A DNA stretch of 45,192 nucleotides from NCBI GenBank assembly GCA_902777325.1, contig CACYTH010000016.1, positions 1 through 45,192 of the forward strand, written 5' to 3'. A program made the position numbers and the translations under genes. Positions 13,151 to 20,700 of the stretch are shown piece after piece. Positions within the stretch are counted from its first letter, which is position 1; every line of letters starts with the position of its first letter. Below the pieces are notes generated by a model. That model was not told the DNA's origin. It was given only the letters and a program-made list of their open reading frames with translations, and searched no databases. The DNA comes from an uncultured Coriobacteriaceae bacterium. Its GTDB lineage: Bacteria; Actinomycetota; Coriobacteriia; Coriobacteriales; Atopobiaceae.

Positions 13151-14628
13151 GCGACGGAAGCAAGCCCGCGACCTCGACGCCGAGGCCCGACCTCGACGTG
13201 GTGCCAGCGCGCTACCGCGAGCATGTGGTTGACCTGTTCGACACGTGGGCCGCGGTGCGCGCCAGGAACGCCGCCCTGAGGTCGTACGTCGAGATGAAGC
13301 AGGCGACGAAAGACCTCGGCATCTCGATCCCGCCCGACCTCGTGAAGGTGAACACCGTGGTGGGGTGGGCGGACAAGGCCATGCGCGTGCGCGCCGTCCG
13401 CTCGAAGTTCCAGGGATTCGTCTTCGAGGGCGAGCAGGACAGGCGTCTGGACGCCCTCGTGAGGCGCAACCGCCTCGCGTCGAAGTACTCCATGGCCGTG
13501 CGCGGCGCGCTTACCTACGGGTGCTCGGCAATGACCGTCATGCGCGGGGCGACGAAGAGGCAGCCTCCCGTCATGGTGCGCGGCTTCAGCGCCAACCAGT
13601 GCGTGATGCTCTGGGACAAGGACGAGGACGCGATCGGCTGCGGCCTCGCCGTGGTCGGCGTGGACCGCGAGGGCGTGGCGAGCCGCTACGTGCTCCACGA
13701 GCCCGACGCGGTGGTCACCCTCTGGCGCGACGACGGCTACGACTGGGAGTGTCTCGTCGAGCCGCACGTCATGGGCCGCCCGCTCATGGTGCCGCTCGTC
13801 CACGACGCCGACGACGACCGCCCGCTCGGCCACTCGGTCATCACGCCGGAGGTCATGGGCATCATCGACAAGGCCATGCGCGACGTGCTGAGGATGGAGG
13901 TCGGCGCGGAGTTCTTCACCGCCCCGCAGCGCTACATCCTCGGCGCTGACCCCGACCTGTTCGGCTACGACCAGGTGCGGGAGGTCGCAGAAGGCGGTGA
14001 CGGCGCGGACGATGACGACGACGCACCGGAGGCGGCGCCCGCCACCGACCCGCGCAAGATGATGCGGGCCTACCTCGGCGCCTTCCTCGCGCTCACGCGC
14101 GACGCCAACGGCGACGTCCCGCAGGTCGGGCAGTTCGCGCCGGGCGACGCGAGCAACTTCATCGCGGTGTTCGAGAACGACGCACAGAGGTTCAGCGGGG
14201 CCACCAACGTCCCGCTCGGCCAGCTCGGCGTGCTTTCCAACACCTACACGAGCTCGGACGCCCTGGGGGCCGCCAACGACCCGCTCATCCTCGACGTCGA
14301 GGCGCTGAACGTCCGCATGGGCGAGTCCATGGAGGAGGTCGCGCGCCTGATGATGGCGCTCGACGCTGGCGTCGGATACGACAAGCTCGACAACCGCCAG
14401 ATGGGCGTCATCGCGCAGCTCGCCGACCCGGCGCAGCCCACCATCTCTGCCACCGCCGACGCGTGGACGAAGATCGGCGCGGCGGACCAGTCGCTTGTGG
14501 GCACCCGCGTGTGGTACGAGGGCCTCGGCCTCTCCAAGGCCACCATCGACCGCATCATGGCGGCGAGAGACCAGGCGGGCTCCATCGAGATACTCAACGA
14601 GATAGCGCAGCAGCTGGGGGAGGCGTAG
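13147..14628 (+). CDS. Portal protein (SPP1 gp6-like), 493 aa
   Basis: The portal forms the dodecameric ring through which DNA enters the head. Start overlap with the terminase and a length of 493 fit. Conserved features include KVNTVVGWADKAMRVRAV near residues 60-77, a Cys/Trp-rich central part (CVMLWDKDEDAIG), and the C-terminal helical crown with GATNVPLGQLGV and a following acidic helix. An Asp/Glu-rich insertion (residues about 282-302) is probably a loop. The next gene starts four bases after the stop, the usual order portal then MuF. Confidence 0.88.
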   Translation: MSDGSKPATSTPRPDLDVVPARYREHVVDLFDTWAAVRARNAALRSYVEMKQATKDLGISIPPDLVKVNTVVGWADKAMRVRAVRSKFQGFVFEGEQDRRLDALVRRNRLASKYSMAVRGALTYGCSAMTVMRGATKRQPPVMVRGFSANQCVMLWDKDEDAIGCGLAVVGVDREGVASRYVLHEPDAVVTLWRDDGYDWECLVEPHVMGRPLMVPLVHDADDDRPLGHSVITPEVMGIIDKAMRDVLRMEVGAEFFTAPQRYILGADPDLFGYDQVREVAEGGDGADDDDDAPEAAPATDPRKMMRAYLGAFLALTRDANGDVPQVGQFAPGDASNFIAVFENDAQRFSGATNVPLGQLGVLSNTYTSSDALGAANDPLILDVEALNVRMGESMEEVARLMMALDAGVGYDKLDNRQMGVIAQLADPAQPTISATADAWTKIGAADQSLVGTRVWYEGLGLSKATIDRIMAARDQAGSIEILNEIAQQLGEA

Positions 14629-14631
14629 GAC

Positions 14632-15810
14632 ATGGTCGACCCCGAGCTGTTCGCGCGCTACCAGCAGGCGCTCGGGACCAACGCGGACCTCGCCAAGCGT
14701 GCCGTCGAGGAGCTCCTTGCCAAGCTGGACGGCCTCACGCCGCCAGAGCAGGCCGAGTACCTGCTGGCCAACTACCCGAAGCTGGTCAAGGCCTACGGCA
14801 AGGTCGCAGCGGACGTGGCTAGGCAGTACTACCAGGAGAGCCGCGACGCCCACTTCGCCGAGGACGAAGAGACGAGCGAGTACGTCGCCCAGTCGGCTCC
14901 GCCGGTACAGGAGAGGTGGGCTGCCGAGGACGTCCGAAAAGCGGCGGAAGACGGATTGGGTTACCTGCCGAAGGTCGCCGTACGCCGTGTCATGCAGCGC
15001 GCAGACCAAACGCTCGCCTACAACATACGCAGGGACACGGCAAGGGCGAGGTGGGCCATCGTCCCTCATCCAGGCGCCTGTGGCTGGTGCGTCCTCGTGG
15101 CGGGCAACGGCTGGGCCTACAGTGAGCGCTCGGTCAACGCCCAGCGTCACGACGGGTGCAAGTGCTCGGTCGCGGTGGACTTCGACCGCGACAAGCCCGA
15201 GCTCGCGGGTTACGACCCGAAGGCTATGCAGCAGGCTTACGCCGACGCCTACGACACGGTGAGGGACGACCTGCAGCGACAATGGGACGCCCTGCCAGAT
15301 GAGAAAAAGGTAAAGTACCTCAGGAAGGGCGGGCGCGGCTTCGACGGCTTCAGGCGCGACCAGATCGTTGCGGAGATGAACCGGCGGAACCGCGAGTGGC
15401 TGCAGGACGGCGTGCCGAGGTACCGCACGAAGGAGCCTGGAGCCAAGCCGCTCAAGAAGGAGCGCAACGTCGGCACCATGCTCCTGTCCCATGGGTTTGA
15501 CGTTCGATTTGCGCGCGAGACTCCTCCCGAAAAGCGATTCGATGCGTGGCTCAATGGGGAGGCGTGGGAATTCAAGGTCCCAGAGTCCTATGGGCCCAAG
15601 ACTGTCAAGAATCAGTTTAAGAAGGCGCTCGGGAAGGGCGCCGATAAGCTATTGATTAGTGCAACGCGCAACAACGTGTCGATTGAGGTTCTAGTGAAAG
15701 ACGTCAGGGCTCTATTTGACAACGGAGAGTTCGAGGCAATCGACGAGGTGATGCTAATGTCAGCAGACGGAAGCATTGTGCGCATGAAAAGGCCACTGCC
15801 TCACTCGTGA
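14632..15810 (+). CDS. MuF-type minor head protein fused to a nuclease-like toxin domain, 392 aa
   Basis: Residues 1-180 look like a minor head (MuF/VG15-type) protein, with a helical start and the Cys/His pattern C150-GW-C153, then H173 and C176-K-C178. After a helical linker, the last 110 residues change in base composition and contain FDAWLNGEAWEFKVP: D304, E313 and K315 in the D-x8-E-x-K spacing of a PD-(D/E)XK nuclease, followed by TVKNQFKKAL and a strand LLIS. Such C-terminal domains on MuF proteins are known as phage polymorphic toxins, carried in the head. The stop overlaps the start of a 42-residue ORF, a possible immunity gene. Confidence 0.75.
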   Translation: MVDPELFARYQQALGTNADLAKRAVEELLAKLDGLTPPEQAEYLLANYPKLVKAYGKVAADVARQYYQESRDAHFAEDEETSEYVAQSAPPVQERWAAEDVRKAAEDGLGYLPKVAVRRVMQRADQTLAYNIRRDTARARWAIVPHPGACGWCVLVAGNGWAYSERSVNAQRHDGCKCSVAVDFDRDKPELAGYDPKAMQQAYADAYDTVRDDLQRQWDALPDEKKVKYLRKGGRGFDGFRRDQIVAEMNRRNREWLQDGVPRYRTKEPGAKPLKKERNVGTMLLSHGFDVRFARETPPEKRFDAWLNGEAWEFKVPESYGPKTVKNQFKKALGKGADKLLISATRNNVSIEVLVKDVRALFDNGEFEAIDEVMLMSADGSIVRMKRPLPHS

Positions 15811-15836
15811 ACTTAACCCGGGAGGAAGTGGCCTTT
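15789..15836 (+). terminator. Nine-pair hairpin with large loop at the MuF 3' end
   Basis: Aaggccact (15789-15797) pairs perfectly with agtggcctt (15827-15835), followed by tag. The 29-base loop includes the MuF stop and the start of the 42-residue ORF. It may be an intrinsic terminator or hide the downstream start. Confidence 0.4.
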
Positions 15837-15935
15837 AGCCTAGTATACCCGCTGCTTCGCGCTCGTTCAACAGCAGGAGATCAGGTTCTGGCTCCGGCAA
15901 AGTTCCATGACGGAATTGAAATCGTCACCAGGTAA
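15807..15935 (+). CDS. Coupled 42-aa ORF after the MuF toxin (immunity candidate or remnant)
   Basis: A GTG at 15807 overlaps the MuF stop (GTGA), and the frame runs to TAA at 15933-15935. A second GTG at 15828 follows gggagga. The peptide starts as a helix (LTREEVAFSLVYPLL) and ends DGIEIVTR. In MuF toxin modules the immunity gene normally follows the toxin at once, and this is the only gene-like stretch before the tRNA. At 42 residues it is small for an immunity protein and may be a truncated remnant. No family was recognised. Confidence 0.4.
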   Translation: MNLTREEVAFSLVYPLLRARSTAGDQVLAPAKFHDGIEIVTR

Positions 15936-16027
15936 AGAAGAAGGACGCCCAGACACCGGTGCCCTGAACCCCGGTAGGAATCGCCCTTCAACGTAAGTAT
16001 ACCCACAATCCTACGTCCGCACAACAT

Positions 16028-16113
16028 CGGGACGTGGCGGAACCGGCAGACGCGCGTGCCTCAGGAGCACGTGGGCTAGTCCCGTGCGGGTTCGAATCCC
16101 GCCGCCCCGACCA
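16028..16113 (+). tRNA. tRNA-Leu (CAG anticodon)
   Basis: A complete class II tRNA with encoded CCA. The acceptor strands cgggacg/cgccccg have one mismatch. The anticodon stem cgtgc/gcacg encloses loop ctcagga (anticodon CAG), a short variable stem ggg/ccc is present, and the T arm is gcggg-ttcgaat-cccgc. It lies alone between the MuF and scaffold genes of the prophage, an unusual place. It reads CUG, one of the most used Leu codons of this phage. Confidence 0.85.
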
Positions 16114-16130
16114 ATACCCGTTGGATCGAA

Positions 16131-16150
16131 CCCCGCAAGGGGCTCCTTTC
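16131..16150 (+). terminator. Weak terminator-like hairpin after tRNA-Leu
   Basis: A cccc-gcaa-gggg stem is followed by ctcctttc. It may end the tRNA transcript; the stem is only four pairs, so this is weak. Confidence 0.3.
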
Positions 16151-16241
16151 ATATCGGCCCGCATGAGCCAGAAATCATGCGCCACGCACCCCGCCAGCGG
16201 TCAATGGCGGACTACCGGCTAAGCCGGGGAAGGAGGCCGAC

Positions 16242-16865
16242 ATGGCCGACGCGAACACTCAGGAAACTGAGGGCACCACCACTACTCCCCAAGGGGAGGG
16301 CACGGCCCAGACTGGCGCAGCTGCCCAGTCTGGCGCGGAGCGGACCTACACGCAGGCCGAGGTAGACGAGCTGCTCAGCGGCTACGTTCCGCAGGAGAGG
16401 GTGGACGAGATGGTGTCCGCGCTCCACACGCAGGACGAGGTCAACAAGCTCGTTGGCGACGCCCGCAAGAAGGTCCGCCAGCAGTTCGAGGGATACGCGC
16501 AGTACAAGGCGGCCGCCGAGGCGCACGCCGACTACGACGAGGTCGTGGCCGCGCGCGACAAGGCAACATCCGACGTCGCGGCACTGACGGCGCAGATCGA
16601 GCACATGCGGCTCGTGGAGAAGGTCCACGCAGCCACTGGCGTGCCGTCCGCACTGCTCAAGGGCGAGACGGAGGAGGAGCTGACCGCCAGCGCAGAGGCC
16701 GTGAAGGCCTACGCCGGCGCACAGGCGCCGAAGCTCCCGGCGTACCCCGAGGACAAGGGCGGCGGAGCGAACCCGTCACCCATCACGCGGGACCAGATCG
16801 AAAGCATCAAGGACCCCGTCGAGCGCGTTAGGGTACGCGCTCAGCATATGGACCTCTACCAGTAA
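16242..16865 (+). CDS. Capsid scaffolding protein, 207 aa
   Basis: Scaffold proteins guide head assembly and then leave. The gene lies directly before the capsid gene and starts at 16242 behind aaggaggcc. The protein has a low-complexity Thr/Gly/Ala N-terminus, a heptad-rich central helix (residues about 95-145, AARDKATSDVAALTAQIEHM) and a charged tail ending RVRAQHMDLYQ, as in phage minor structural GP20-type scaffolds. No protease motif is present. The C-terminal helix is where scaffold usually contacts capsid. Confidence 0.8.
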   Translation: MADANTQETEGTTTTPQGEGTAQTGAAAQSGAERTYTQAEVDELLSGYVPQERVDEMVSALHTQDEVNKLVGDARKKVRQQFEGYAQYKAAAEAHADYDEVVAARDKATSDVAALTAQIEHMRLVEKVHAATGVPSALLKGETEEELTASAEAVKAYAGAQAPKLPAYPEDKGGGANPSPITRDQIESIKDPVERVRVRAQHMDLYQ

Positions 16866-16877
16866 GGAGGACGCCTC

Positions 16878-17849
16878 ATGGCAGTCATTCCCAACACCCA
16901 GACCAGCTCCGACGTCGTCAAGTCGCTCGACCAGGAGTTCATCAGCAACTTCCAGGAGGAGTTCGACCGCTTCTCCGAGTTTCTCGGTCTCTTCTCCGTG
17001 GAGACCGTCGCGGCCGGCACCGCGCTCTACCAGTACAAGGTGATCGGCTCCCTCGTCAACGGCAAGACCGACGCGAGCTACACCGCCGCCACTACCGGCG
17101 ATGACGCCAAGCCCGCGGTCATCGAGCTTGGCAGCTCGTCCGGCACCGGCTACGTCGAGGGCGACTTCATCACCCGCTCGAAGTACTCCCTCACCAAGGA
17201 TCAGATCGGCGAGGTCGAGTTCATCCCCTACGCCAAGCAGACCACCGCGCAGGCCATCCTGAAGGCGGGCTTCGAGAAGTCCGTGCTGCGCACCGACCGC
17301 AAGGCCCAGCAGCAGCTGCGCGCGGCCATCGTAACCGACTTCTTCACCCTGCTCGGCAACGGCACCTCCGTCGCCAGCCCCGCGAGCGGCACAACCTGGA
17401 ACCTCCAGCAGGTCCTCGCCTACGTCTCCGCCAAGCTTGGCGACGTGATGGAGGCCGCCTTCGAGGAGCCGGGCGACGTCGTGACCTTCGTGAACCGCCA
17501 GGACGCCGCCGCCTACCTCGCCAACGCGACCATCACCACCCAGGACGCGTTCGGCCTGACCTACCTCGAGAATTTCCTGGGCACCCCGAACGTCGTGCTC
17601 ACCAACAAGGTCAGCGCGGGGACCGTCTATGCCACCCCCGTGGAGAACATCCACATCTACGGACTCGACTTCGGCTCCCTCGGGAGCGCAGGCCTCAATT
17701 ACGCAACCAACGACATGGGCCTGGTCGGCGTCCACCACGAGCCGGACTACAACTACGGCTCCGCCGAGACCTTCCTCGTGCGCGGCTGCAAGTTCGTGCC
17801 CGAGGTGACCGACTTCATCGTCAAGGGCTCCACGACCCACGTGGCCTAG
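16878..17849 (+). CDS. Major capsid protein, 323 aa
   Basis: The start at 16878 follows taaggagg, one of the strongest ribosome sites in the window, as expected for the most abundant virion protein. The N-arm is helical (SSDVVKSLDQEFISNFQEEF). The rest has HK97-type features: GDFITRSKYSLTKDQ, a spine helix near residues 130-150, FVNRQDAAAYLAN, and the P-domain strand LTNKVSAGTVYATP, followed by GLVGVHHEPDYNY. Codon usage is strongly biased to C-ending codons. Length 323 is normal for the fold. Confidence 0.88.
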   Translation: MAVIPNTQTSSDVVKSLDQEFISNFQEEFDRFSEFLGLFSVETVAAGTALYQYKVIGSLVNGKTDASYTAATTGDDAKPAVIELGSSSGTGYVEGDFITRSKYSLTKDQIGEVEFIPYAKQTTAQAILKAGFEKSVLRTDRKAQQQLRAAIVTDFFTLLGNGTSVASPASGTTWNLQQVLAYVSAKLGDVMEAAFEEPGDVVTFVNRQDAAAYLANATITTQDAFGLTYLENFLGTPNVVLTNKVSAGTVYATPVENIHIYGLDFGSLGSAGLNYATNDMGLVGVHHEPDYNYGSAETFLVRGCKFVPEVTDFIVKGSTTHVA

Positions 17850-17858
17850 GGGTAGGCG

Positions 17859-18116
17859 ATGAGGGCGACAGTCATCGCCGCCTTCCGTGACCGCCTGAGC
17901 TGGCGCGCCTACGGCGCGGGCGAGGAGTACGAGGGCGATGACACCCGCGTCTCCGAGCTCGCGTCCGCAGGTTGCGTCATTGTCGGTCCCGTCGCAGACG
18001 GCGAAGATCTCTCGGCGTTCACCGTCGCCGAGCTCAAGGCGCTCTGTGACGAGCGAGGCGTTGACTACCCGAAGAAGGCGACCAAGGCCCAGCTGGTATC
18101 CATGCTGGGCGAGTAG
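17859..18116 (+). CDS. Small head protein with HeH/SAP-like domain, 85 aa
   Basis: The ATG at 17859 is preceded by gggtaggcg. Residues 1-45 form a small beta unit (VIAAFRDRLSWRAYGAGEEYEG, VSELASAGCVIVG). Residues 52-85 are a HeH/SAP-type helix-extended loop-helix: FTVAELKALCDERG then KATKAQLVSML. Proteins of this form often follow capsid genes; they may decorate the head or fill the connector. The same helix pair recurs in the tail chaperone at 20308. Confidence 0.65.
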   Translation: MRATVIAAFRDRLSWRAYGAGEEYEGDDTRVSELASAGCVIVGPVADGEDLSAFTVAELKALCDERGVDYPKKATKAQLVSMLGE

Positions 18117-18126
18117 GGAGGGCGCC

Positions 18127-18531
18127 ATGGCAACCTCATACGCGACATGGGATGACTACGTCTCCCGCACTGGCGACGAGGCCTCAAGCGAGGAGCAGGT
18201 CGAGTCGATGCTCGAGGACCTGTCGGCGGAGCTTCGCGCCGAGTGCGGAATATCAGATACGGGTGCGATGCGCGGCGACGCGGGCATCCTTGCCCGCAAG
18301 ATCGTCATAGACGCCGCGCGCAAGGCGCTCGTGCCACCGCGGCTCGACGGCTTCGACGGCGACCTGACGGGTGCCAGGCAGGCGAGCTTCACCGCCAACG
18401 GCTTCACTCAGTCCGTGACGCTCTCCAACTCCACCGGGTCCGCCTGGTTCGACAGCCGCTCGCTCGCGCGCCTGAAGCGTCTGCTCGGATGCTCTCAGCG
18501 GTGGGGCTTCATCTACCCGTATGGAGGCTGA
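18127..18531 (+). CDS. Head-tail adaptor, 134 aa
   Basis: Located after the capsid in the place of HK97 gp6/SPP1 gp15-like adaptors that bind the portal. The ATG at 18127 follows agggaggg. It is mostly helical: YATWDDYVSRTGDEA, VESMLEDLSAELRAECG and ILARKIVIDAARKAL are typical of the Gp19/Gp15 adaptor pattern. It continues with a strand region (FTQSVTLSNSTGSAWFD) and a final helix SLARLKRLLG. The neighbouring order adaptor, closure, completion, terminator is conserved among siphoviruses. Confidence 0.72.
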   Translation: MATSYATWDDYVSRTGDEASSEEQVESMLEDLSAELRAECGISDTGAMRGDAGILARKIVIDAARKALVPPRLDGFDGDLTGARQASFTANGFTQSVTLSNSTGSAWFDSRSLARLKRLLGCSQRWGFIYPYGG

Positions 18532-18533
18532 CC

Positions 18534-18923
18534 ATGGCGCTGACCCAGACGGTTCGCGTGTGGACGCGCTCGGAGTCAGGGACCGACCCCATGGGCGAGC
18601 CGATGTACGTATGGACGCACGTCGACGTACCCGGGGTGCTCGTCCGCACGGGAAGTGGGACCGACATGGAGCGCGGAGACAGCGCAAGCGACCTGCGTCC
18701 CGATGGGGTCCGCGTCAGCTTCACGCTGGCGTTTCCCAAGGGATACGACGGCCCGGAGCTTCGCCATGCTCGCGTCACGCTGCTTGACACCCGCTACGGC
18801 ATGGATCTAGACGAGTCCGAAGGTTGGCGGACGGCGCTCGCGGTCTCAGGTGACCCTTTGCCGCAGGTCCCGTGCCCCACGCACTGGGACATGATCTGCG
18901 AGGTGGGGAGGACGGATGGCTAG
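18534..18923 (+). CDS. Head closure (stopper) protein, 129 aa
   Basis: Starts two bases after the adaptor, behind ggaggctg. The protein is beta-rich, with TQTVRVWTRSES, a loop with several Gly and Asp residues, VRVSFTLAFP and ELRHARVTLLDTRYGMD. This matches SPP1 gp16/HK97 gp7-type stoppers in size and place. The C-terminus ends in CPTHWDMICEVGRTDG and overlaps the next gene by 8 bases. The assignment rests on synteny and fold pattern. Confidence 0.6.
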   Translation: MALTQTVRVWTRSESGTDPMGEPMYVWTHVDVPGVLVRTGSGTDMERGDSASDLRPDGVRVSFTLAFPKGYDGPELRHARVTLLDTRYGMDLDESEGWRTALAVSGDPLPQVPCPTHWDMICEVGRTDG

Positions 18924-19212
18924 CGGCGGCTTCGAGCTGTCCTTCGGTGACTTCAGGCCGAACTCGCCGGGCATCGTCGAGGTCTTCACCTCAGACGGGA
19001 TGCAGGCCGCGCTCGCGGAGGCAGCGTCTGCCATGGAGGAGCGGGCCAACGCCATGGCTCACCTGAGTCATGCCACCAACGGCATGCCGGAGCCCTACCA
19101 GAGCGGCGTCGACGTGCTCGACCGGACGGCGGTGGGCTACGTCTCAACCGCGAACAGGGCGGGGCGAGCTGACCAGTCCGCCCACCACACGCTGGACGCG
19201 ATCAACCACTAG
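18916..19212 (+). CDS. Tail completion / minor head-tail protein, 98 aa
   Basis: In the HK97 gp10-like position. The protein begins with a strand pair, then has the amphipathic helix MQAALAEAASAMEERANAMA (residues about 36-55) and a second segment, STANRAGRADQSAHHTLDAI, with basic residues. The length is short for HK97 gp10 but fits the minor capsid group found between stopper and tail terminator. It starts inside the previous gene (8-base overlap). Function follows from gene order rather than motif. Confidence 0.55.
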   Translation: MASGGFELSFGDFRPNSPGIVEVFTSDGMQAALAEAASAMEERANAMAHLSHATNGMPEPYQSGVDVLDRTAVGYVSTANRAGRADQSAHHTLDAINH

Positions 19213-19224
19213 GGAGGCGGTGGC

Positions 19225-19608
19225 ATGCCAAGACTCAACGTGGAGGCGTATCTCGTCTCCTACCTCAAGGGTCAGCTGATGGGCGTCGAGGTGCGCACGC
19301 GCGTACCCGACCCGAGGCCGGAGCGCCTAGTGGTGGTGAGCCGCTCTGGCGGCGGCCGCCTGAACCGGCTGCAGGACCGACCGGGAGTGCAGCTCCTCAT
19401 CTACGGCGGGTCCGAATGGGAGACGTCCGAGCTCGCCGCCGAGGTGAGCGACCTGATGGACGATCTCAACCGCTCGGACGCCGCGATGCTGGATGGCGTG
19501 TCGCTCGTCGTGGAGGAGTCCCTGAGGAGCGACCCGGACACCCAGACGGAGCCAGACACGCCCCGTTGGTTTGGCTCATACACGCTTACTACCCACAGAT
19601 ACGAATAA
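19225..19608 (+). CDS. Tail terminator protein, 127 aa
   Basis: The ATG at 19225 follows gggaggcgg. The alpha/beta pattern fits lambda gpU-like tail terminators: an N-terminal helix VEAYLVSYLKGQL, strands VEVRTRVP and LVVVSRSGG, LLIYGG, a second helix ELAAEVSDLMDDLNR, and a C-terminal beta pair RWFGSYTLTTH. Such proteins cap the tail tube and join it to the head. It lies just before the tail tube gene, the expected place. Confidence 0.68.
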   Translation: MPRLNVEAYLVSYLKGQLMGVEVRTRVPDPRPERLVVVSRSGGGRLNRLQDRPGVQLLIYGGSEWETSELAAEVSDLMDDLNRSDAAMLDGVSLVVEESLRSDPDTQTEPDTPRWFGSYTLTTHRYE

Positions 19609-19621
19609 GGAGGGTGCGCAC

Positions 19622-20236
19622 ATGAACAGCACCGATGACCTCAAGACAACCATCAACCCCAAGAACGTGACCACCGGCGGCCCAGTCGAGGGCGGATGCT
19701 GCTACACGGACTTCTCCGACAGCCCTTCGCTCCCCACGACCGCCTCCGAGTCCCTCGTAGGCGAGAACTCCACGTGGGAGAACGTTGGCGAGCTCTCCGA
19801 CCAGGGCTGGACGCAGTCCGTCTCCACCACCGTCAACAAGTTCAAGGGCTACCACGGCACCGTGCTGCTCTCCGAGGTGGCCGACGAGGAGAACACCTTC
19901 AAGGCCGAGTTCGTGGAGATCACGCGAGCGACGACCGACAAGCTGCGCTACGGCAAGAACAACGTCACCGTGGACAACGACGGCTTCGTGTCCGCGATCG
20001 ACCCGACCGTCGTGCCCGGCGACATCGTCCCGCTCGTGTTCGACGAGCTGCTCTCCAACGGCATCAAGCAGCGCACCGTCTTCCCGCGCGCCAAGATCGA
20101 CTCCATCGACGACCAGGCGCACCAGAAGGGCTCTCTGCTCGTCTACGGCATGACCTTCACCGCCATGGTGGACGACCAGAACCGCCCCTACTACGTGCGC
20201 CGCGCCAAGAAGGCAGCCACGGGCGACGGCGAGTAG
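19622..20236 (+). CDS. Major tail tube protein, 204 aa
   Basis: The ATG at 19622 is preceded by aaggagggtg, a strong site that fits a high-copy protein. The beta-rich sequence has CCYTDFSDSPSLPTT, STTVNKFKGYHGTVLLSEVADE, TDKLRYGKNNVTVDNDG and a late KGSLLVYGMTFTAMVDD, the order of strands in siphovirus tube proteins that form stacked hexamers. It is followed by a terminator (20268) and then the chaperone pair, as in most long-tailed phages. Confidence 0.82.
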   Translation: MNSTDDLKTTINPKNVTTGGPVEGGCCYTDFSDSPSLPTTASESLVGENSTWENVGELSDQGWTQSVSTTVNKFKGYHGTVLLSEVADEENTFKAEFVEITRATTDKLRYGKNNVTVDNDGFVSAIDPTVVPGDIVPLVFDELLSNGIKQRTVFPRAKIDSIDDQAHQKGSLLVYGMTFTAMVDDQNRPYYVRRAKKAATGDGE

Positions 20237-20267
20237 CGGACCCCAGAGAATCAACGCGATCCGGTTC

Positions 20268-20290
20268 GGGGCTCCCTCGGGAGCCCCTTT
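20268..20290 (+). terminator. Intrinsic terminator after the tail tube gene
   Basis: The stem ggggctccc / gggagcccc with a minimal loop is followed by ttt. It probably lowers transcription of the chaperone and tail-tip genes relative to capsid and tube. Confidence 0.7.
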
Positions 20291-20307
20291 CGCCGTAAGG
20301 AGGCACC

Positions 20308-20700
20308 TTGAAGCACGAAGTCATGATGGAGATGTCGCTCGACCAGCTCGACCAGTACGGCAGGGCGTGCGGCATCGACGTGAGCGGGAAGAAGACCAAG
20401 GCCCAGAAGGTCGCGCTCATCGAGGAGCGCCGCGCCCGCGTGGCCGATGTAGACGCCCTCGGCATGACGCTGCACGTCCCCGTGCGAGCCATGCACGACA
20501 AGCGCGTCACCGACCTGCTCGACCGCGAAGGGGCGCTCAGCGAGGCCGACGCCGACTGGCTCATGGTCGCGCTGCTCGGCGAGGAGCAGTACAAGGCGCT
20601 CATCGAGCGCTGCACCGACGATGACGGCGTCATCGACGTGTCCGCAGTGGGGCTCGCCTTCGCGACGATCATCAGGAGCGACGAACTAAAAAACTACTGA
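20308..20700 (+). CDS. Tail assembly chaperone, zero-frame product (gpG-like), 130 aa
   Basis: A TTG at 20308 follows aaggaggcacc. This product coats the tape measure protein during tail assembly. Residues 8-40 resemble a HeH/SAP helix pair (SLDQLDQYGRACGID, KKTKAQKVALIEE), and the remainder is helical. Near the end lies the heptamer AAAAAAC (20688-20694) in the frame CTA-AAA-AAC, followed by TAC-TGA. Ribosomes slipping back one base continue into the overlapping frame to 21065. The pair gpG/gpGT is a conserved hallmark of siphovirus tails. Confidence 0.85.
   Translation: MKHEVMMEMSLDQLDQYGRACGIDVSGKKTKAQKVALIEERRARVADVDALGMTLHVPVRAMHDKRVTDLLDREGALSEADADWLMVALLGEEQYKALIERCTDDDGVIDVSAVGLAFATIIRSDELKNY

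Noticed and set aside
12886..15492. 868-codon open frame on the minus strand
   Set aside because: It is antisense to terminase, portal and MuF, which have family motifs. High GC with strong third-position bias creates long antisense frames; its translation has no recognisable domain.
16084..16365. Frame spanning tRNA-Leu and the scaffold start
   Set aside because: It translates tRNA sequence and then the wrong frame of the scaffold gene.
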